From: Elusimicrobiaceae bacterium
GTDB lineage: Bacteria; Elusimicrobiota; Elusimicrobia; Elusimicrobiales; Elusimicrobiaceae
Assembly (NCBI GenBank): GCA_024405075.1
Contig: JAKSPG010000001.1
Span: 1-33,567 of the forward strand
Direction: 5' to 3'
DNA length: 33,567 nt
Shown here in pieces: positions 14,719-22,954 of the stretch. Every line of letters begins with the position of its first letter. The stretch's first letter is position 1. The notes below the pieces were generated by a model that ran no database searches, was not told the DNA's origin, and worked only from the letters and a program-made list of their open reading frames with translations. The translations under genes and the position numbers were made by a program.

Positions 14719-15702
14719 ATGACTAAATTACACATTGAAAGCATTGCCTATGAATTGCCGGATCGGTATGTCTTGTCTAATGAACTTGACGAAAAATGTC
14801 AAACCCCTATTGGATATACCGAAGAATATATCGGTATCAAGTCACGCTATTATTTTGATAAGAAAACCGTGCTGGCAGGTGGTGCGGCAGCAGCTCAAAA
14901 GGCCGTGGAGCAAGCCGGACTGACGTGGGCAGATATTGATTGCATGGTGGCGGCTTCTGCTACCAAATGGCAACCCATTCCGTGCATGGCTGCTTGTCTA
15001 AAACAAGAGTTAGGAGTATCTGATTATACGTTTCCTTGTTTTGATATAGACAGTACTTGTTTAAGCTTTATGGTGGCAGTGGATACGTTGGCATGCGGGT
15101 TAGAAAGTGGGAAATATAAACACGTGCTTGTGGTTTCTGCCGAACAACCTTCAGGCGTTATTAATTGGAATCAACCCAAAAGTGCGTGTTTATTTGGAGA
15201 TATGGCCGTAGCGGCTATATTGGGACGAGGAAGTGCAGAGAAGCCTTTCTTCTCATGTTTTAGCACTCACATCCAAGGAGCCGATTTTGCTCGTATTAAA
15301 GGTGGACAACTGGCACAGCTTCCCACATCATATACACCGCAAAATCATAACGATTATTTGTTTGATATGAACGGACGAAGTATCTATAAAGTTTCGGCAA
15401 AAGTATTACCCGGATTTATTGAAAATGCATTTAAACAAACAGGGCTTACATGGAAAGATATTGCCATGGTTATTCCGCACCAAGCCTCTCCGCTAGCCAT
15501 GACGCTGATGTGTAAAAAACTAGGGATTCCTTTGGAAAAAATGATGTTTACGATACAAGATTATGGCAATAATGTGGCGGCTTCCATTCCGTTTGCATTT
15601 GCTAAAGCCACTGAGCAGGGTAAAATCAAACGAGGCGACAAAGTAATGCTACTGGGCACGTCAGCGGGTTTATCTATTGGGGTGATGATTCTTGAGTACT
15701 AA
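14719..15702 (+). CDS. KAS III-like condensing enzyme (3-oxoacyl-ACP synthase III/OleA-like)
   Basis: The 327-residue thiolase-fold protein has the full Cys-His-Asn set of the FabH/OleA group: Cys114 in DIDSTCLSFM, His254 in VIPHQAS and Asn284 in YGNNVAAS. These enzymes join an acyl-CoA or acyl thioester to a second acyl group. It is unlikely to be the main FabH, because it sits in an accessory operon without fabD, fabG or acpP. The length fits FabH, and the N-terminal half is divergent. An AGGA Shine-Dalgarno precedes the ATG, eight bases after the Aas-like gene. The product, a beta-keto acid or beta-ketoacyl thioester, would be a natural substrate for the reductase two genes on. Confidence 0.88.
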   Translation: MTKLHIESIAYELPDRYVLSNELDEKCQTPIGYTEEYIGIKSRYYFDKKTVLAGGAAAAQKAVEQAGLTWADIDCMVAASATKWQPIPCMAACLKQELGVSDYTFPCFDIDSTCLSFMVAVDTLACGLESGKYKHVLVVSAEQPSGVINWNQPKSACLFGDMAVAAILGRGSAEKPFFSCFSTHIQGADFARIKGGQLAQLPTSYTPQNHNDYLFDMNGRSIYKVSAKVLPGFIENAFKQTGLTWKDIAMVIPHQASPLAMTLMCKKLGIPLEKMMFTIQDYGNNVAASIPFAFAKATEQGKIKRGDKVMLLGTSAGLSIGVMILEY

Positions 15703-16789
15703 AGTGCTATTTACAGGGGCGCGGGCGCCTATTGTAGCGTACATGGCTCGCTTGCTTGGGCAAGTGGGATATGAAGTGTGCGCCGCAGATAGCACATACG
15801 CAAGTGTTTGCGTAGCGAGCTGTTTTGTGCATAAATTTATTAAACTTCCTAAACCAACTGATTCCAATTACAGAGATACGTTGTGCAAGATAGTACAAAA
15901 GTACCAGATTGACTATATAATTCCCACCTGTGAAGAAATTTTTTACCTTGCTCAATTCCGGCAAGAATTATCCCAACATGCTCGCGTATTTTGCGAGGAA
16001 GCCCCAAAACTAATTTCGTTACATGACAAATGGAGTTTTTATAATTATTTATGTAAGGTCGGTTTAAGAACACCCGCTACCCAACTAGCAGACCAAGCAG
16101 ACGAAACGTGGGAAGAACCGCATATCATTAAGCCGCGCTTTTCTCGTTTTGCCAGTAAGGTAAGATGTGAAACGAAATTGCCCAAGACAATGGCAGATAA
16201 CCGTCATATCGTGCAAGAGTTTATCAACGGAAAACAAATTTGTTCGTATGCTTTTTGCAAAGAGGGGAAAGTACTTGCCCAATGTGTGTATGAGCCGGTT
16301 CTAGCGGCTGGCAAAGGAGCCGGGATTTTGCTTAAGCGTATCTCCCATCCGCAAGCGGAAGAAATAACAGCGCGTATTAGCCAAGATTTTTGTTTTACAG
16401 GGCAAATTGCCTTTGATTTTATAGAAAAGGATAACAATGAATTATATGTTATAGAGTGTAACCCGCGTGCGACGAATGGACTTGGTTTTTTAGGCGCTGA
16501 TTTTGTGCGGTTGTTATCTAATGAAAGAACAGTTAAAAAGGATAACCCTTCTGTGCTGATTTCCCACTTGGCGGTTTGGTGTTATGGGGTACTACAACCT
16601 CTTAAAACCCTGCAAGCCCACAGATTGTGCGTTGGAGCGGTTGATTTTGTATCGTTTAAACAAGACCCCCTTGCGTGGCTAGCGCAAATCCCGATAGTAA
16701 TTTGGTGGCTATTCAAAGGACTTTGGTGTGGCGGGCCGATGGCGGCCAGCACCGTAGATATTGAGTTTAACGGAGCCAATTATTTATGA
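15692..16789 (+). CDS. ATP-grasp ligase
   Basis: This 365-residue protein starts at TTG, which overlaps the end of the condensing enzyme gene by 11 bases and has GGGGTGA upstream. The N-terminus (VLFTGARAPIVAYMARLLGQVGYEV) is the nucleotide-fold pre-ATP-grasp domain. The central HIIKPRFSRFASKV and IVQEFINGKQICSYAF are the ATP-grasp core, and FDFIEKDNNELYVIECNPRATNG holds the metal-binding Glu and Asn. ATP-grasp enzymes activate a carboxylate as acyl phosphate and join it to an amine, thiol or hydroxyl. The C-terminal ~80 residues include an aromatic, partly hydrophobic stretch (IPIVIWWLFKGLW), suggesting contact with the membrane or a lipid substrate. The substrate is unknown; the operon suggests an acyl acid. 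Confidence 0.85.
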   Translation: MSTKVLFTGARAPIVAYMARLLGQVGYEVCAADSTYASVCVASCFVHKFIKLPKPTDSNYRDTLCKIVQKYQIDYIIPTCEEIFYLAQFRQELSQHARVFCEEAPKLISLHDKWSFYNYLCKVGLRTPATQLADQADETWEEPHIIKPRFSRFASKVRCETKLPKTMADNRHIVQEFINGKQICSYAFCKEGKVLAQCVYEPVLAAGKGAGILLKRISHPQAEEITARISQDFCFTGQIAFDFIEKDNNELYVIECNPRATNGLGFLGADFVRLLSNERTVKKDNPSVLISHLAVWCYGVLQPLKTLQAHRLCVGAVDFVSFKQDPLAWLAQIPIVIWWLFKGLWCGGPMAASTVDIEFNGANYL

Positions 16790-17757
16790 AAATACTTGTA
16801 ACAGGGGCAACCGGTTTTTTGGGTAAGCGGACTTGTGAAATCTTAGCAAGCCAAGGCCATCAAGTGGTGGGGATTGGTCGCAATCGCGCTAAAGCCCCCG
16901 CTGGAATTAAATTTTTTCAGGTCGATTTAACCTATCTCTTACCGCCGGAAGTATGGCAAGGAGTGGAAGCTGTCGTCCACTGTGCGGCAAAAAGTTCCGT
17001 ATGGGGCAAGTACGATGATTTTTATCAAAACAATGTAGTGGCTACTCGGTTATTAGCCAAGCAAGCTTTACACCAAGGGGTCAAACTCTTTGTGCATATT
17101 TCATCTACTAGCGTATATTTTGATTCCAAAAATCACCAACAAATTACCGAGGAAATGCCACTCCCCAAACATAAGGCTAATCATTATGCCGAAACTAAAT
17201 TTTTGGCAGAACAAGAAATGCTGAAATTTGTCCGTAAAGGGTTACCGGCTATTATTTTGCGCCCGCGTGCCATATTCGGGGTGGGAGACAGCGCTTTGCT
17301 ACCGCGTCTTTTGAAAGTAAATAATGAAAAATTCTTCCCGGAATTTACTAATAATGGGGGTCCTCTAACCGATATAACGTACGTGGATAACGTGGTAGAA
17401 GCCATTACATGTGCGTTGCAAGCTCCAACATCCTGCTACGGGCAAATTTATAATATTACCAACGGGGAAAGTGTTTTAATCCAGCAAACAGTTAAACGGT
17501 TAGTGGAAAATTTAGGATATACTTATCACGGGAAACGGGTTCCGTTTGCTTTAGCCAAAATGTATGCTTATTTTTTAGAAAAATGGCATCAGTTATTTTG
17601 CCCTAAAACAGAGCCGCCTTTTACCGTATCTAGTATTAGTTTAATTGCTAGGGACCAAACATTTTGTATTGGCAAAGCACGCCGGGAACTGGGTTATCAA
17701 CCTAAAATAACTGTTGCACAGGGGCTAGCGTATGTTACCCAACATTGGAAACATTAA
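16786..17757 (+). CDS. Extended SDR (3-beta-HSD/OleD-like NAD(P)-dependent oxidoreductase)
   Basis: This 323-residue protein has the Rossmann motif GATGFLG (residues 7-13), the HCAAKSSVWG segment and the catalytic YAETK (Tyr near 134, Lys near 138), with the upstream catalytic Ser/Thr in ISSTSVY. The profile fits extended SDRs of the 3-beta-hydroxysteroid dehydrogenase/OleD kind rather than a sugar epimerase. OleD reduces the beta-keto acid made by OleA, so a similar step after the condensing enzyme here is attractive, though unproved. Its ATG overlaps the previous gene's stop by four bases, which implies coupled translation. Confidence 0.87.
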   Translation: MKILVTGATGFLGKRTCEILASQGHQVVGIGRNRAKAPAGIKFFQVDLTYLLPPEVWQGVEAVVHCAAKSSVWGKYDDFYQNNVVATRLLAKQALHQGVKLFVHISSTSVYFDSKNHQQITEEMPLPKHKANHYAETKFLAEQEMLKFVRKGLPAIILRPRAIFGVGDSALLPRLLKVNNEKFFPEFTNNGGPLTDITYVDNVVEAITCALQAPTSCYGQIYNITNGESVLIQQTVKRLVENLGYTYHGKRVPFALAKMYAYFLEKWHQLFCPKTEPPFTVSSISLIARDQTFCIGKARRELGYQPKITVAQGLAYVTQHWKH

Positions 17758-18514
17758 AATATTATCTTGCGGTTATTGCACACAACTGGAATGGCTTGTT
17801 TCCAAACAAGGATATTGGAAAAGGGTGCGTTTTCCAGCACGTTGTTTTCTAGCGCCTTTGCAAAATGGATATTTGTTATTCGATAGTGGTTATGGTGCTG
17901 ACGTAGGCCACATTATGCAATCATGGCCAGCTTGGTTGTATAAAACACTTATCCCGGTAACAATACCCCCTAATCAAACTGCAGCTATGCAACTAAGTGC
18001 GTTGGGGATATCCAAGGATGATATAAAATATATTTTTATTTCCCACTTCCACGCAGACCATATTGGGGGATTGCGAGATTTCCCGAAGGCTCGGTTTATT
18101 TGTTCACAAGAGGGATACCAAGCTCTTAAAAAGCTTTCCAAGTTTCGTCAGGTTTGCAAAGGATTTGTGAGCGAGTTTTTACCGGATGATTTTGAACAAC
18201 GAGTGATATTTGTAGATACAAATAATGCCCAAAAATTAAATAATTTAACAGTATCTCCTTTGGCAGATTTACCGAATATGTATGCAATAGAACTCCCCGG
18301 TCATGCCAAGGGCCAGTTGGGGTTATGGCTTAAAAACGAAAATATTTTACTGGCCGCCGATGCAGCGTGGCGGCACACTAATTTAAAACCCGGGGCAGAG
18401 CCGTCGTCTATCGCTTTGCTGCTTTGTGAAGATAAAATACGTTATTTACAAACTCTTTCTGCTTTAACCAAGTGGGCGGAAGTACAAATTTTATTCACGC
18501 ACGAGGAAGAATAA
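17732..18514 (+). CDS. Metallo-beta-lactamase-fold hydrolase
   Basis: This 260-residue protein has the metal-binding signature HFHADHIGG (near residues 104-112), a third His in ELPGHAKGQLG, an Asp in LLAADAAW and a final His in LFTHEEE, all in the usual order for a two-metal site. Such enzymes hydrolyse thioesters, lactones, phosphodiesters and other bonds. In this operon a lactonase or acyl-thioesterase role would fit, taking the place of the alpha/beta hydrolase OleB of Ole clusters; this is inference. The start overlaps the SDR gene by 26 bases. The next gene begins on its stop codon (TAATG). Confidence 0.88.
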   Translation: MLPNIGNIKILSCGYCTQLEWLVSKQGYWKRVRFPARCFLAPLQNGYLLFDSGYGADVGHIMQSWPAWLYKTLIPVTIPPNQTAAMQLSALGISKDDIKYIFISHFHADHIGGLRDFPKARFICSQEGYQALKKLSKFRQVCKGFVSEFLPDDFEQRVIFVDTNNAQKLNNLTVSPLADLPNMYAIELPGHAKGQLGLWLKNENILLAADAAWRHTNLKPGAEPSSIALLLCEDKIRYLQTLSALTKWAEVQILFTHEEE

Positions 18515-19788
18515 TGTTTTATAAACTTTTAACATTTTTTTATTATTTGCGGGCCAAATATTGGTTGCGATTTTCTTCTCGTGCTAAGTTGGAAAGATAC
18601 CAACAAAAGCAACTCAAACGTATTTTAGGGTATATGAAAAAGCATAACCCCTTTTATCACACTAAAAATCTTTCTGAGAGAGATTTGCCTTCTTGGCCTT
18701 GTATGGATAAATACAATTTGATGACTCATTTCGACGAGCTTAATACGGCGCATATTCCTCTTGCGCAAGCGCAGCGCATCGCCCAACAGGCCGAAGTAAC
18801 GCGTGATTTTACCCCCAAAATAGGTAAATATAGCGTGGGGCTTTCTTCAGGCACTTCAGGGATAAGAGGCGTGTTTTTAATTAGCCCGCGTGAGCAAGCT
18901 CAATGGAGCGGGACCATTTTGGCTAAAATGTTACCTAAATCTATTTTTTGTAAACAGAAAATTGCATTTTTCTTGCGAGCTGATAATAACTTGTATGAAA
19001 GTGTAAAGAGCCATATTATACAGTTTAAATTTTTTGATTTGAAAAAACCGTTTGAACAACATATTTCTATTTTGAAAAATTTTCAGCCCGATATTTTGGT
19101 TGCACCTCCTACGGTACTGTATCTATTGGCCCAAGCGCAAGAACAAGAAAAATTACATATTGCCCCAATAAAAATTATTTCGGTGGCAGATGTGCTGTAT
19201 GATGATGTGAAACAATATATAAGCCGTATTTTTAAACAAAAAGTACATCAAATTTACCAAGCTACCGAAGGTCTTATTGCTTGTACTTGTGCGCAAGGGC
19301 ATTTGCACTTAAACGAAGAGTTGATGCTTGTTCAGCAAAAAAACTTAGAGAAAAACTCGGGCCGTTTTATACCGGTATTAACTGATTTTAACCGTACCAC
19401 ACAACCGATTATTCGCTATGAACTGAATGATATTTTGACATTGAGTTCCCAGCCTTGCTTTTGTGGTAACCCTTCGTTGGTAATTGAGCGCATAGAAGGA
19501 CGGTGTGATGATGTGCTATATGCTCCGGGTAACCCATTGCACCCGGTGTTTCCGGATTTTATTGTACGGCTTGTACTTCAATATTTGCCGTTTGTGGGTA
19601 ATTTCCAATTTCGGCAAGTTTCTCTAACAAAGGCTCAGTTGGCTTTGCCGGTTGATATGAAATGCCCACCAGAATTACTCACGCAACTAAAACAGGTTTT
19701 ACCCATACAAATTGATGTAACGGTGTGGCGGCCCACTACGGATTTGACCCATAAACAAAAGCGTGTAGTGCGGGAGTTTTCGGTATGA
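18514..19788 (+). CDS. F390-synthetase-related adenylate-forming enzyme
   Basis: This 424-residue protein belongs to the phenylacetate-CoA-ligase/F390-synthetase side of the adenylating superfamily. It has a phosphate-binding loop SSGTSGIRG (near 110), the helix VAPPTVLYLLAQ, the adenine-side IYQATEGLIACTC and the Asp region PIIRYELNDIL with a downstream Arg (IERIEGRCDD). These enzymes use ATP to make an acyl-AMP. It resembles a small clade annotated only as putative adenylate-forming enzymes. The start is set by GAGGAA nine bases before ATG; the ATG overlaps the hydrolase stop by one base. In an Ole-like scheme it would be the OleC counterpart, but OleC belongs to a different adenylating branch. 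Confidence 0.82.
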   Translation: MFYKLLTFFYYLRAKYWLRFSSRAKLERYQQKQLKRILGYMKKHNPFYHTKNLSERDLPSWPCMDKYNLMTHFDELNTAHIPLAQAQRIAQQAEVTRDFTPKIGKYSVGLSSGTSGIRGVFLISPREQAQWSGTILAKMLPKSIFCKQKIAFFLRADNNLYESVKSHIIQFKFFDLKKPFEQHISILKNFQPDILVAPPTVLYLLAQAQEQEKLHIAPIKIISVADVLYDDVKQYISRIFKQKVHQIYQATEGLIACTCAQGHLHLNEELMLVQQKNLEKNSGRFIPVLTDFNRTTQPIIRYELNDILTLSSQPCFCGNPSLVIERIEGRCDDVLYAPGNPLHPVFPDFIVRLVLQYLPFVGNFQFRQVSLTKAQLALPVDMKCPPELLTQLKQVLPIQIDVTVWRPTTDLTHKQKRVVREFSV

Positions 19789-20126
19789 TACGTTTTATCA
19801 GTCCGCAACAATATGCTACTTATACGCCCCCGGATAATCCCCAAGCACGTGCGGTTTATCAGTATGTAAAACCTTTTATAGAAAAGGGTAGCCGGGCTCT
19901 CATCCATAACGTAGATACCGAGGTATGGCTTGCTCAAATTGATGATATTCTATTACCGGTAACCAAAAACACAGCCCAGTATGAAAATTCCTATGTGTGT
20001 TCGTTGTATACGCATTATATTTCGTATTGTAAAGAAGAGATGAATATCGTTGGGATAGGGGGCCTCAAATATTTATTTGCGCCGCTATTAGGACTGTTGG
20101 GCTGGATGGCAAACGAGCTCAAATGA
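19785..20126 (+). CDS. Unknown protein, possibly first half of a split acyltransferase-like protein
   Basis: This 113-residue product (MIRFISPQQYATYTPPDNPQ) overlaps the adenylating-enzyme gene by four bases (ATGA) and the next gene by four bases. It contains an acidic/hydrophobic core IHNVDTEVWLAQIDDILLPVT and a Tyr-rich SYVCSLYTHYISYCKEEM, and ends with a short hydrophobic segment FAPLLGLLGWMA. No family is recognised with certainty. The strict overlaps, and the fact that the next gene reads like its continuation, suggest the two make one functional unit. Coding is supported by position and overlap rather than by homology. Confidence 0.65.
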   Translation: MIRFISPQQYATYTPPDNPQARAVYQYVKPFIEKGSRALIHNVDTEVWLAQIDDILLPVTKNTAQYENSYVCSLYTHYISYCKEEMNIVGIGGLKYLFAPLLGLLGWMANELK

Positions 20127-20914
20127 ACAAAGTCGTTATTCTAAACAATTTTATACTTTCTACCAATTTATATGTTCCGGTATTTAAGGCACAATATCAA
20201 GAGTTGGTTCGGGCAGCTCAAAAACAATTCCCAGAATTTTTAATTGCTTTTCGCTCGCTAAACGAGGATTATAACGCCATTGCATTAGCTGATCTAACGT
20301 CTTTGGATGGTCATAAAATTGCCTCCCGTCGTGTTTACTTATTAAAACCCGAAAATATCCGTTCTTGCGCTAAAAAATTATTGCGCAAAGATGAAAACAC
20401 AAAACAAGCAAAAAACTACTGCTGGGCCAGCGCATCACTAGCGGATGTGCCGGATATAAATCAATTTCACGAAGCATTATATTTGAAGAAATATTCTCGT
20501 CTTAATCCACAATTTACCCAGTTATTTTATCGTCATATTTTGCAGAATGCATTATTTCGGGTACGAATGCTAAGAAAAGGGGTTAAAAACAGAGGGGTGT
20601 GTGGTCTTTTTGTGCATGGGAGCGGGGTTACGGCTCCCGTTTTCGGATACGCGCCTGATAGTACAACGCAAGATGCCTTGTATCGTGTTTTATCTTTGTG
20701 GGGATGGGAGATGATCCAAGATAAGGAACCGCTTAATATCAATTTTTCGTCCGGTGTATCTCTTTTTAAACGAGCCCGCGGCGCAGTAGGACGCACGGAA
20801 TATACTGTGCTATTTTATAACCATTTATCTATTGGGAGAAGATGGTTTTGGAAATGGTTCGCCGGGTTTATAAATCGGGTTGCTTTGCCCATTATGATTT
20901 GGAAGAAGTACTAG
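20123..20914 (+). CDS. Unknown protein, possibly second half of a split acyltransferase-like protein
   Basis: This 263-residue protein (MNKVVILNNFILSTNLYVPV) starts on the ATGA shared with the previous stop. Segments such as FPEFLIAFRSLNEDYN, GHKIASRRVYLL, VCGLFVHGSGVTAPVFGYAPD and GAVGRTEYTVLFYNHLSIGRRW recall GNAT-like or FemAB-like acyltransferase folds, but I cannot name a family. The C-terminus is basic and aromatic (KWFAGFINRVALPIMIWKKY), suggesting membrane contact. As the last plus-strand gene of the operon, it could transfer the finished acyl group. Its 3' end overlaps the converging SDR gene by 23 bases, so no separate terminator fits between them. Confidence 0.65.
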   Translation: MNKVVILNNFILSTNLYVPVFKAQYQELVRAAQKQFPEFLIAFRSLNEDYNAIALADLTSLDGHKIASRRVYLLKPENIRSCAKKLLRKDENTKQAKNYCWASASLADVPDINQFHEALYLKKYSRLNPQFTQLFYRHILQNALFRVRMLRKGVKNRGVCGLFVHGSGVTAPVFGYAPDSTTQDALYRVLSLWGWEMIQDKEPLNINFSSGVSLFKRARGAVGRTEYTVLFYNHLSIGRRWFWKWFAGFINRVALPIMIWKKY

Positions 20915-21809
20915 GCAAGGAACGAAAGGATTGCCCTGTAATTTTCACCCATTTTTGGTTACTGCATAACCAATGTCCCGTAATATTCATTTCATTAATT
21001 TTATCGTAATTTAGTAGGGCTGGCCCGTTGAGCGGTTTAGCCAAAAATTGATAGAGCCGAATTGCAGCGCCGGCTAAACGGGGGTTTATGTTTAGAAAAC
21101 GGACGTTGCGGTTAGCTACCGCTTGAATCAGTTGTTTCCATGTATAAGCGTTTGGATCTGCCACAAAAAAGGTTTGATTTAATACTTCTGCTTTCTGAAT
21201 CGCTATTACGATAGCATTCGTGAGATCTTCCACATGAATTACACTATATAAAACAGTAGGGGTTGGATCTATAAAAAATCCATATTTTAAGAAAGGCGCT
21301 AAATCACTTAGGCCGCTAGCGTTTGGACCATACACAATGGGCGGCCGAAGAATGACAAAAGGTGTTTTGAGGTGGGATAGTTCTTTTTCTGCTGCTAATT
21401 TAGTCCGGCCATAATCGGCAACCGGATTACAAGGGAAGGATTCATCTATGGGCTGCTTAGTAGGGGCCGGGCCCGCCGCCGCTTGGCTGGAGATATGAAT
21501 AAATCGTTTTAGCGTAGGAGTTTTATTAGCTGCTTGTATTAATGAGCAGGTTGGTAATACAGTACCGTTAAAGTACCCTTCTGCTGTGAAACTAAAAAGA
21601 CATCCGGTTAAATTAACTAAATAATCTATTCCTTGTAATGCTTGCGTTAAGGAAGAAATATCTTGATAATCAACCACGAAAGTAGGGAACGGATTTTGTT
21701 GTTTTGCTTTACGTGATAAAATCCGCACCTGAAAATTATGTTGAGTTAGTTTCGCGGCTAAATGTTGACCAATAAACCCACTTCCACCCGCAATGGCTAC
21801 TGTAAACAT
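20892..21809 (-). CDS. Extended SDR family oxidoreductase, converging on the acyl operon
   Basis: This 305-residue protein has GGSGFIG (residues 8-14), the NLTGCLF segment, ISSQAAAGPAP and the catalytic YGRTK. It belongs to the atypical/extended SDRs that include 3-beta-HSD-like and complex-I-subunit-like proteins. It shares the same broad fold as the SDR inside the operon, but the two are clearly different paralogues. Its start codon follows a TATGAT box by six bases with no Shine-Dalgarno, and a perfect 16-bp palindrome lies just upstream, so it has its own regulation. The tail-to-tail overlap with the operon suggests a shared pathway or mutual antisense control, but this is inference. Confidence 0.85.
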   Translation of the reverse strand: MFTVAIAGGSGFIGQHLAAKLTQHNFQVRILSRKAKQQNPFPTFVVDYQDISSLTQALQGIDYLVNLTGCLFSFTAEGYFNGTVLPTCSLIQAANKTPTLKRFIHISSQAAAGPAPTKQPIDESFPCNPVADYGRTKLAAEKELSHLKTPFVILRPPIVYGPNASGLSDLAPFLKYGFFIDPTPTVLYSVIHVEDLTNAIVIAIQKAEVLNQTFFVADPNAYTWKQLIQAVANRNVRFLNINPRLAGAAIRLYQFLAKPLNGPALLNYDKINEMNITGHWLCSNQKWVKITGQSFRSLPSTSSKS

Positions 21810-21815
21810 ATATGT

Positions 21816-21858
21816 ATCATATCATTTCTTGAAATAACTTGACTTCTAGGCCTAGAAG
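21816..21858 (-). promoter_or_regulatory. SDR promoter with perfect 16-bp palindrome
   Basis: On the minus strand TATGAT (21821-21816) ends six bases before the ATG at 21809. Upstream, CTTCTAGGCCTAGAAG (21843-21858) is a perfect palindrome overlapping the place of the -35 box, which itself is poor. This looks like an activator or repressor site. It is different from the AT-only palindrome of the marR promoter, so another regulator is implied. Confidence 0.5.
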
Positions 21859-21883
21859 AAGCGTGAATGCGTAGATATTTATA

Positions 21884-22088
21884 AGCAAGTGCACCACTTC
21901 CTATCTAGTCCGGTCAGCATAAAGAGAGAAGATTTTGCCGAAAATCTCACAAACACGCAAGAAACCGCGTGCTCAAAGTGGTGCACAAAAAAATCCCCGT
22001 CGGAGCTAAACTCTAACGGGGATTTATGCTAATAATTTAAAACTAAAATACGGAGTGCGTAGTTTGGGTAGCAGGATGCTAACATTCT
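21884..22088. repeat. Intergenic repeat, copy 4 (diverged)
   Basis: Recognisable blocks are CACTTCCTATCTA, GTCAGCATAAA, the AAATCCCCGT/ACGGGGATTT hairpin near 21990-22024 with A7 on the left, ACTAAAATACGGAG and a degenerate right end. The middle section differs from copies 1 to 3, but resembles copy 5 (GATTTTGCC, AAACCGC.TGCT). It fills the gap between the SDR promoter and the terminator of the duplicated-domain gene. Confidence 0.8.
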
Positions 22089-22097
22089 AAATAAAGT

Positions 22098-22124
22098 AAA
22101 AACCCTACATTTCTGCAGGGTTTT
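22098..22124 (-). terminator. Terminator of the ECF sigma operon
   Basis: On the minus strand AAAACCCT and AGGGTTTT pair around a ten-base loop, and the T-run at the stem base continues to five T. It lies 12 bases past the stop of the duplicated-domain protein, the last gene of the operon. Confidence 0.75.
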
Positions 22125-22135
22125 AAGTATAGGAG

Positions 22136-22945
22136 TTATTTGTCGGTTTTTTCTAGCACGTAATAGGCGGGTTTTTGACCACGGAAAACATAATCACCGC
22201 TTTTCCATTCAAAGAACATGTACTCTTTACCACCTATCTTTTTAATTTCATAAGCCGAGTTTGTCTTGTCCCCTTTGTGTAAGATATGGCCTTTTGTCCA
22301 CGTAATAGCGGGTGACATGGGCGTCTTGCCGTTGGGTTGCAAAGTCAATTTTTTCAAATACAAATCCCCTTTCCAAAATTTTTCTCCGGGTTTGAATTGG
22401 CTAGGCTCAAAGACGAAATCAACCGATTTCCACTTGCCAACTGCTTGAGGGTCATTTTTGAAAGGCATATTGATATTATCCGTGCGCAAATTAGACGTTT
22501 TGCGAAGTACATAATACGAGGGTTTTAACCCCAAACATGTATAATCGCCGCTTTTCCATTCAAAGAATAAGTAATCCTGGCCATTGATTTTCTTAATCTC
22601 ATAAGCGGAATCGGTTTTGTCGCCTTGGTGTAAAATATGGCCTTTGGTCCACGTAAAACCGGAATTGACCACCTTGCCTTCTGGTAAGAAGGTCAGTTCT
22701 TGCAGGAAAAGGTCGCCACGGAAAGATTTTTGAGAAGGATTAAAATCTTCTATCTCATCCACAAAATCTACCGATACCCAATTGCCTTGCAGTTGGGCGT
22801 CATCCACAAACGGAAGATTGACTTCATCTTGCTTGGGATTTATTTTTGCATTTGGACCAAAAGCTGTCTCACAATTCGGGTTAGCCATGGCCGAAAGGAC
22901 AAGTCCTGTACAGAAAACAATTAACGTCATCAATTTACGAGACAT
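22136..22945 (-). CDS. Secreted protein with two tandem copies of a ~110-residue domain
   Basis: This 269-residue protein has a signal peptide (MSRKLMTLIVFCTGLVLSAMA) and two clear repeats, from NLPFVDDAQLQGNWVSVDFV and from NMPFKNDPQAVGKWKSVDFV. The repeats share GDL.L..LT..P.GK, TWTKGHILH.GDKT.SAYEIKKI, FFEWKSGDY and KP.YYVL.KT. The same kind of domain occurs at the C-terminus of BlaR1/M56-type sensor proteins, where it lies outside the membrane; that comparison is from memory. The protein is the third gene of an operon with an ECF sigma factor and a small membrane protein, nine bases after the latter, and has a Shine-Dalgarno AAGGAG. A role as an extracytoplasmic sensor or effector of the sigma system is likely. 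Confidence 0.82.
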   Translation of the reverse strand: MSRKLMTLIVFCTGLVLSAMANPNCETAFGPNAKINPKQDEVNLPFVDDAQLQGNWVSVDFVDEIEDFNPSQKSFRGDLFLQELTFLPEGKVVNSGFTWTKGHILHQGDKTDSAYEIKKINGQDYLFFEWKSGDYTCLGLKPSYYVLRKTSNLRTDNINMPFKNDPQAVGKWKSVDFVFEPSQFKPGEKFWKGDLYLKKLTLQPNGKTPMSPAITWTKGHILHKGDKTNSAYEIKKIGGKEYMFFEWKSGDYVFRGQKPAYYVLEKTDK

Positions 22946-22954
22946 AAGCGCTCC

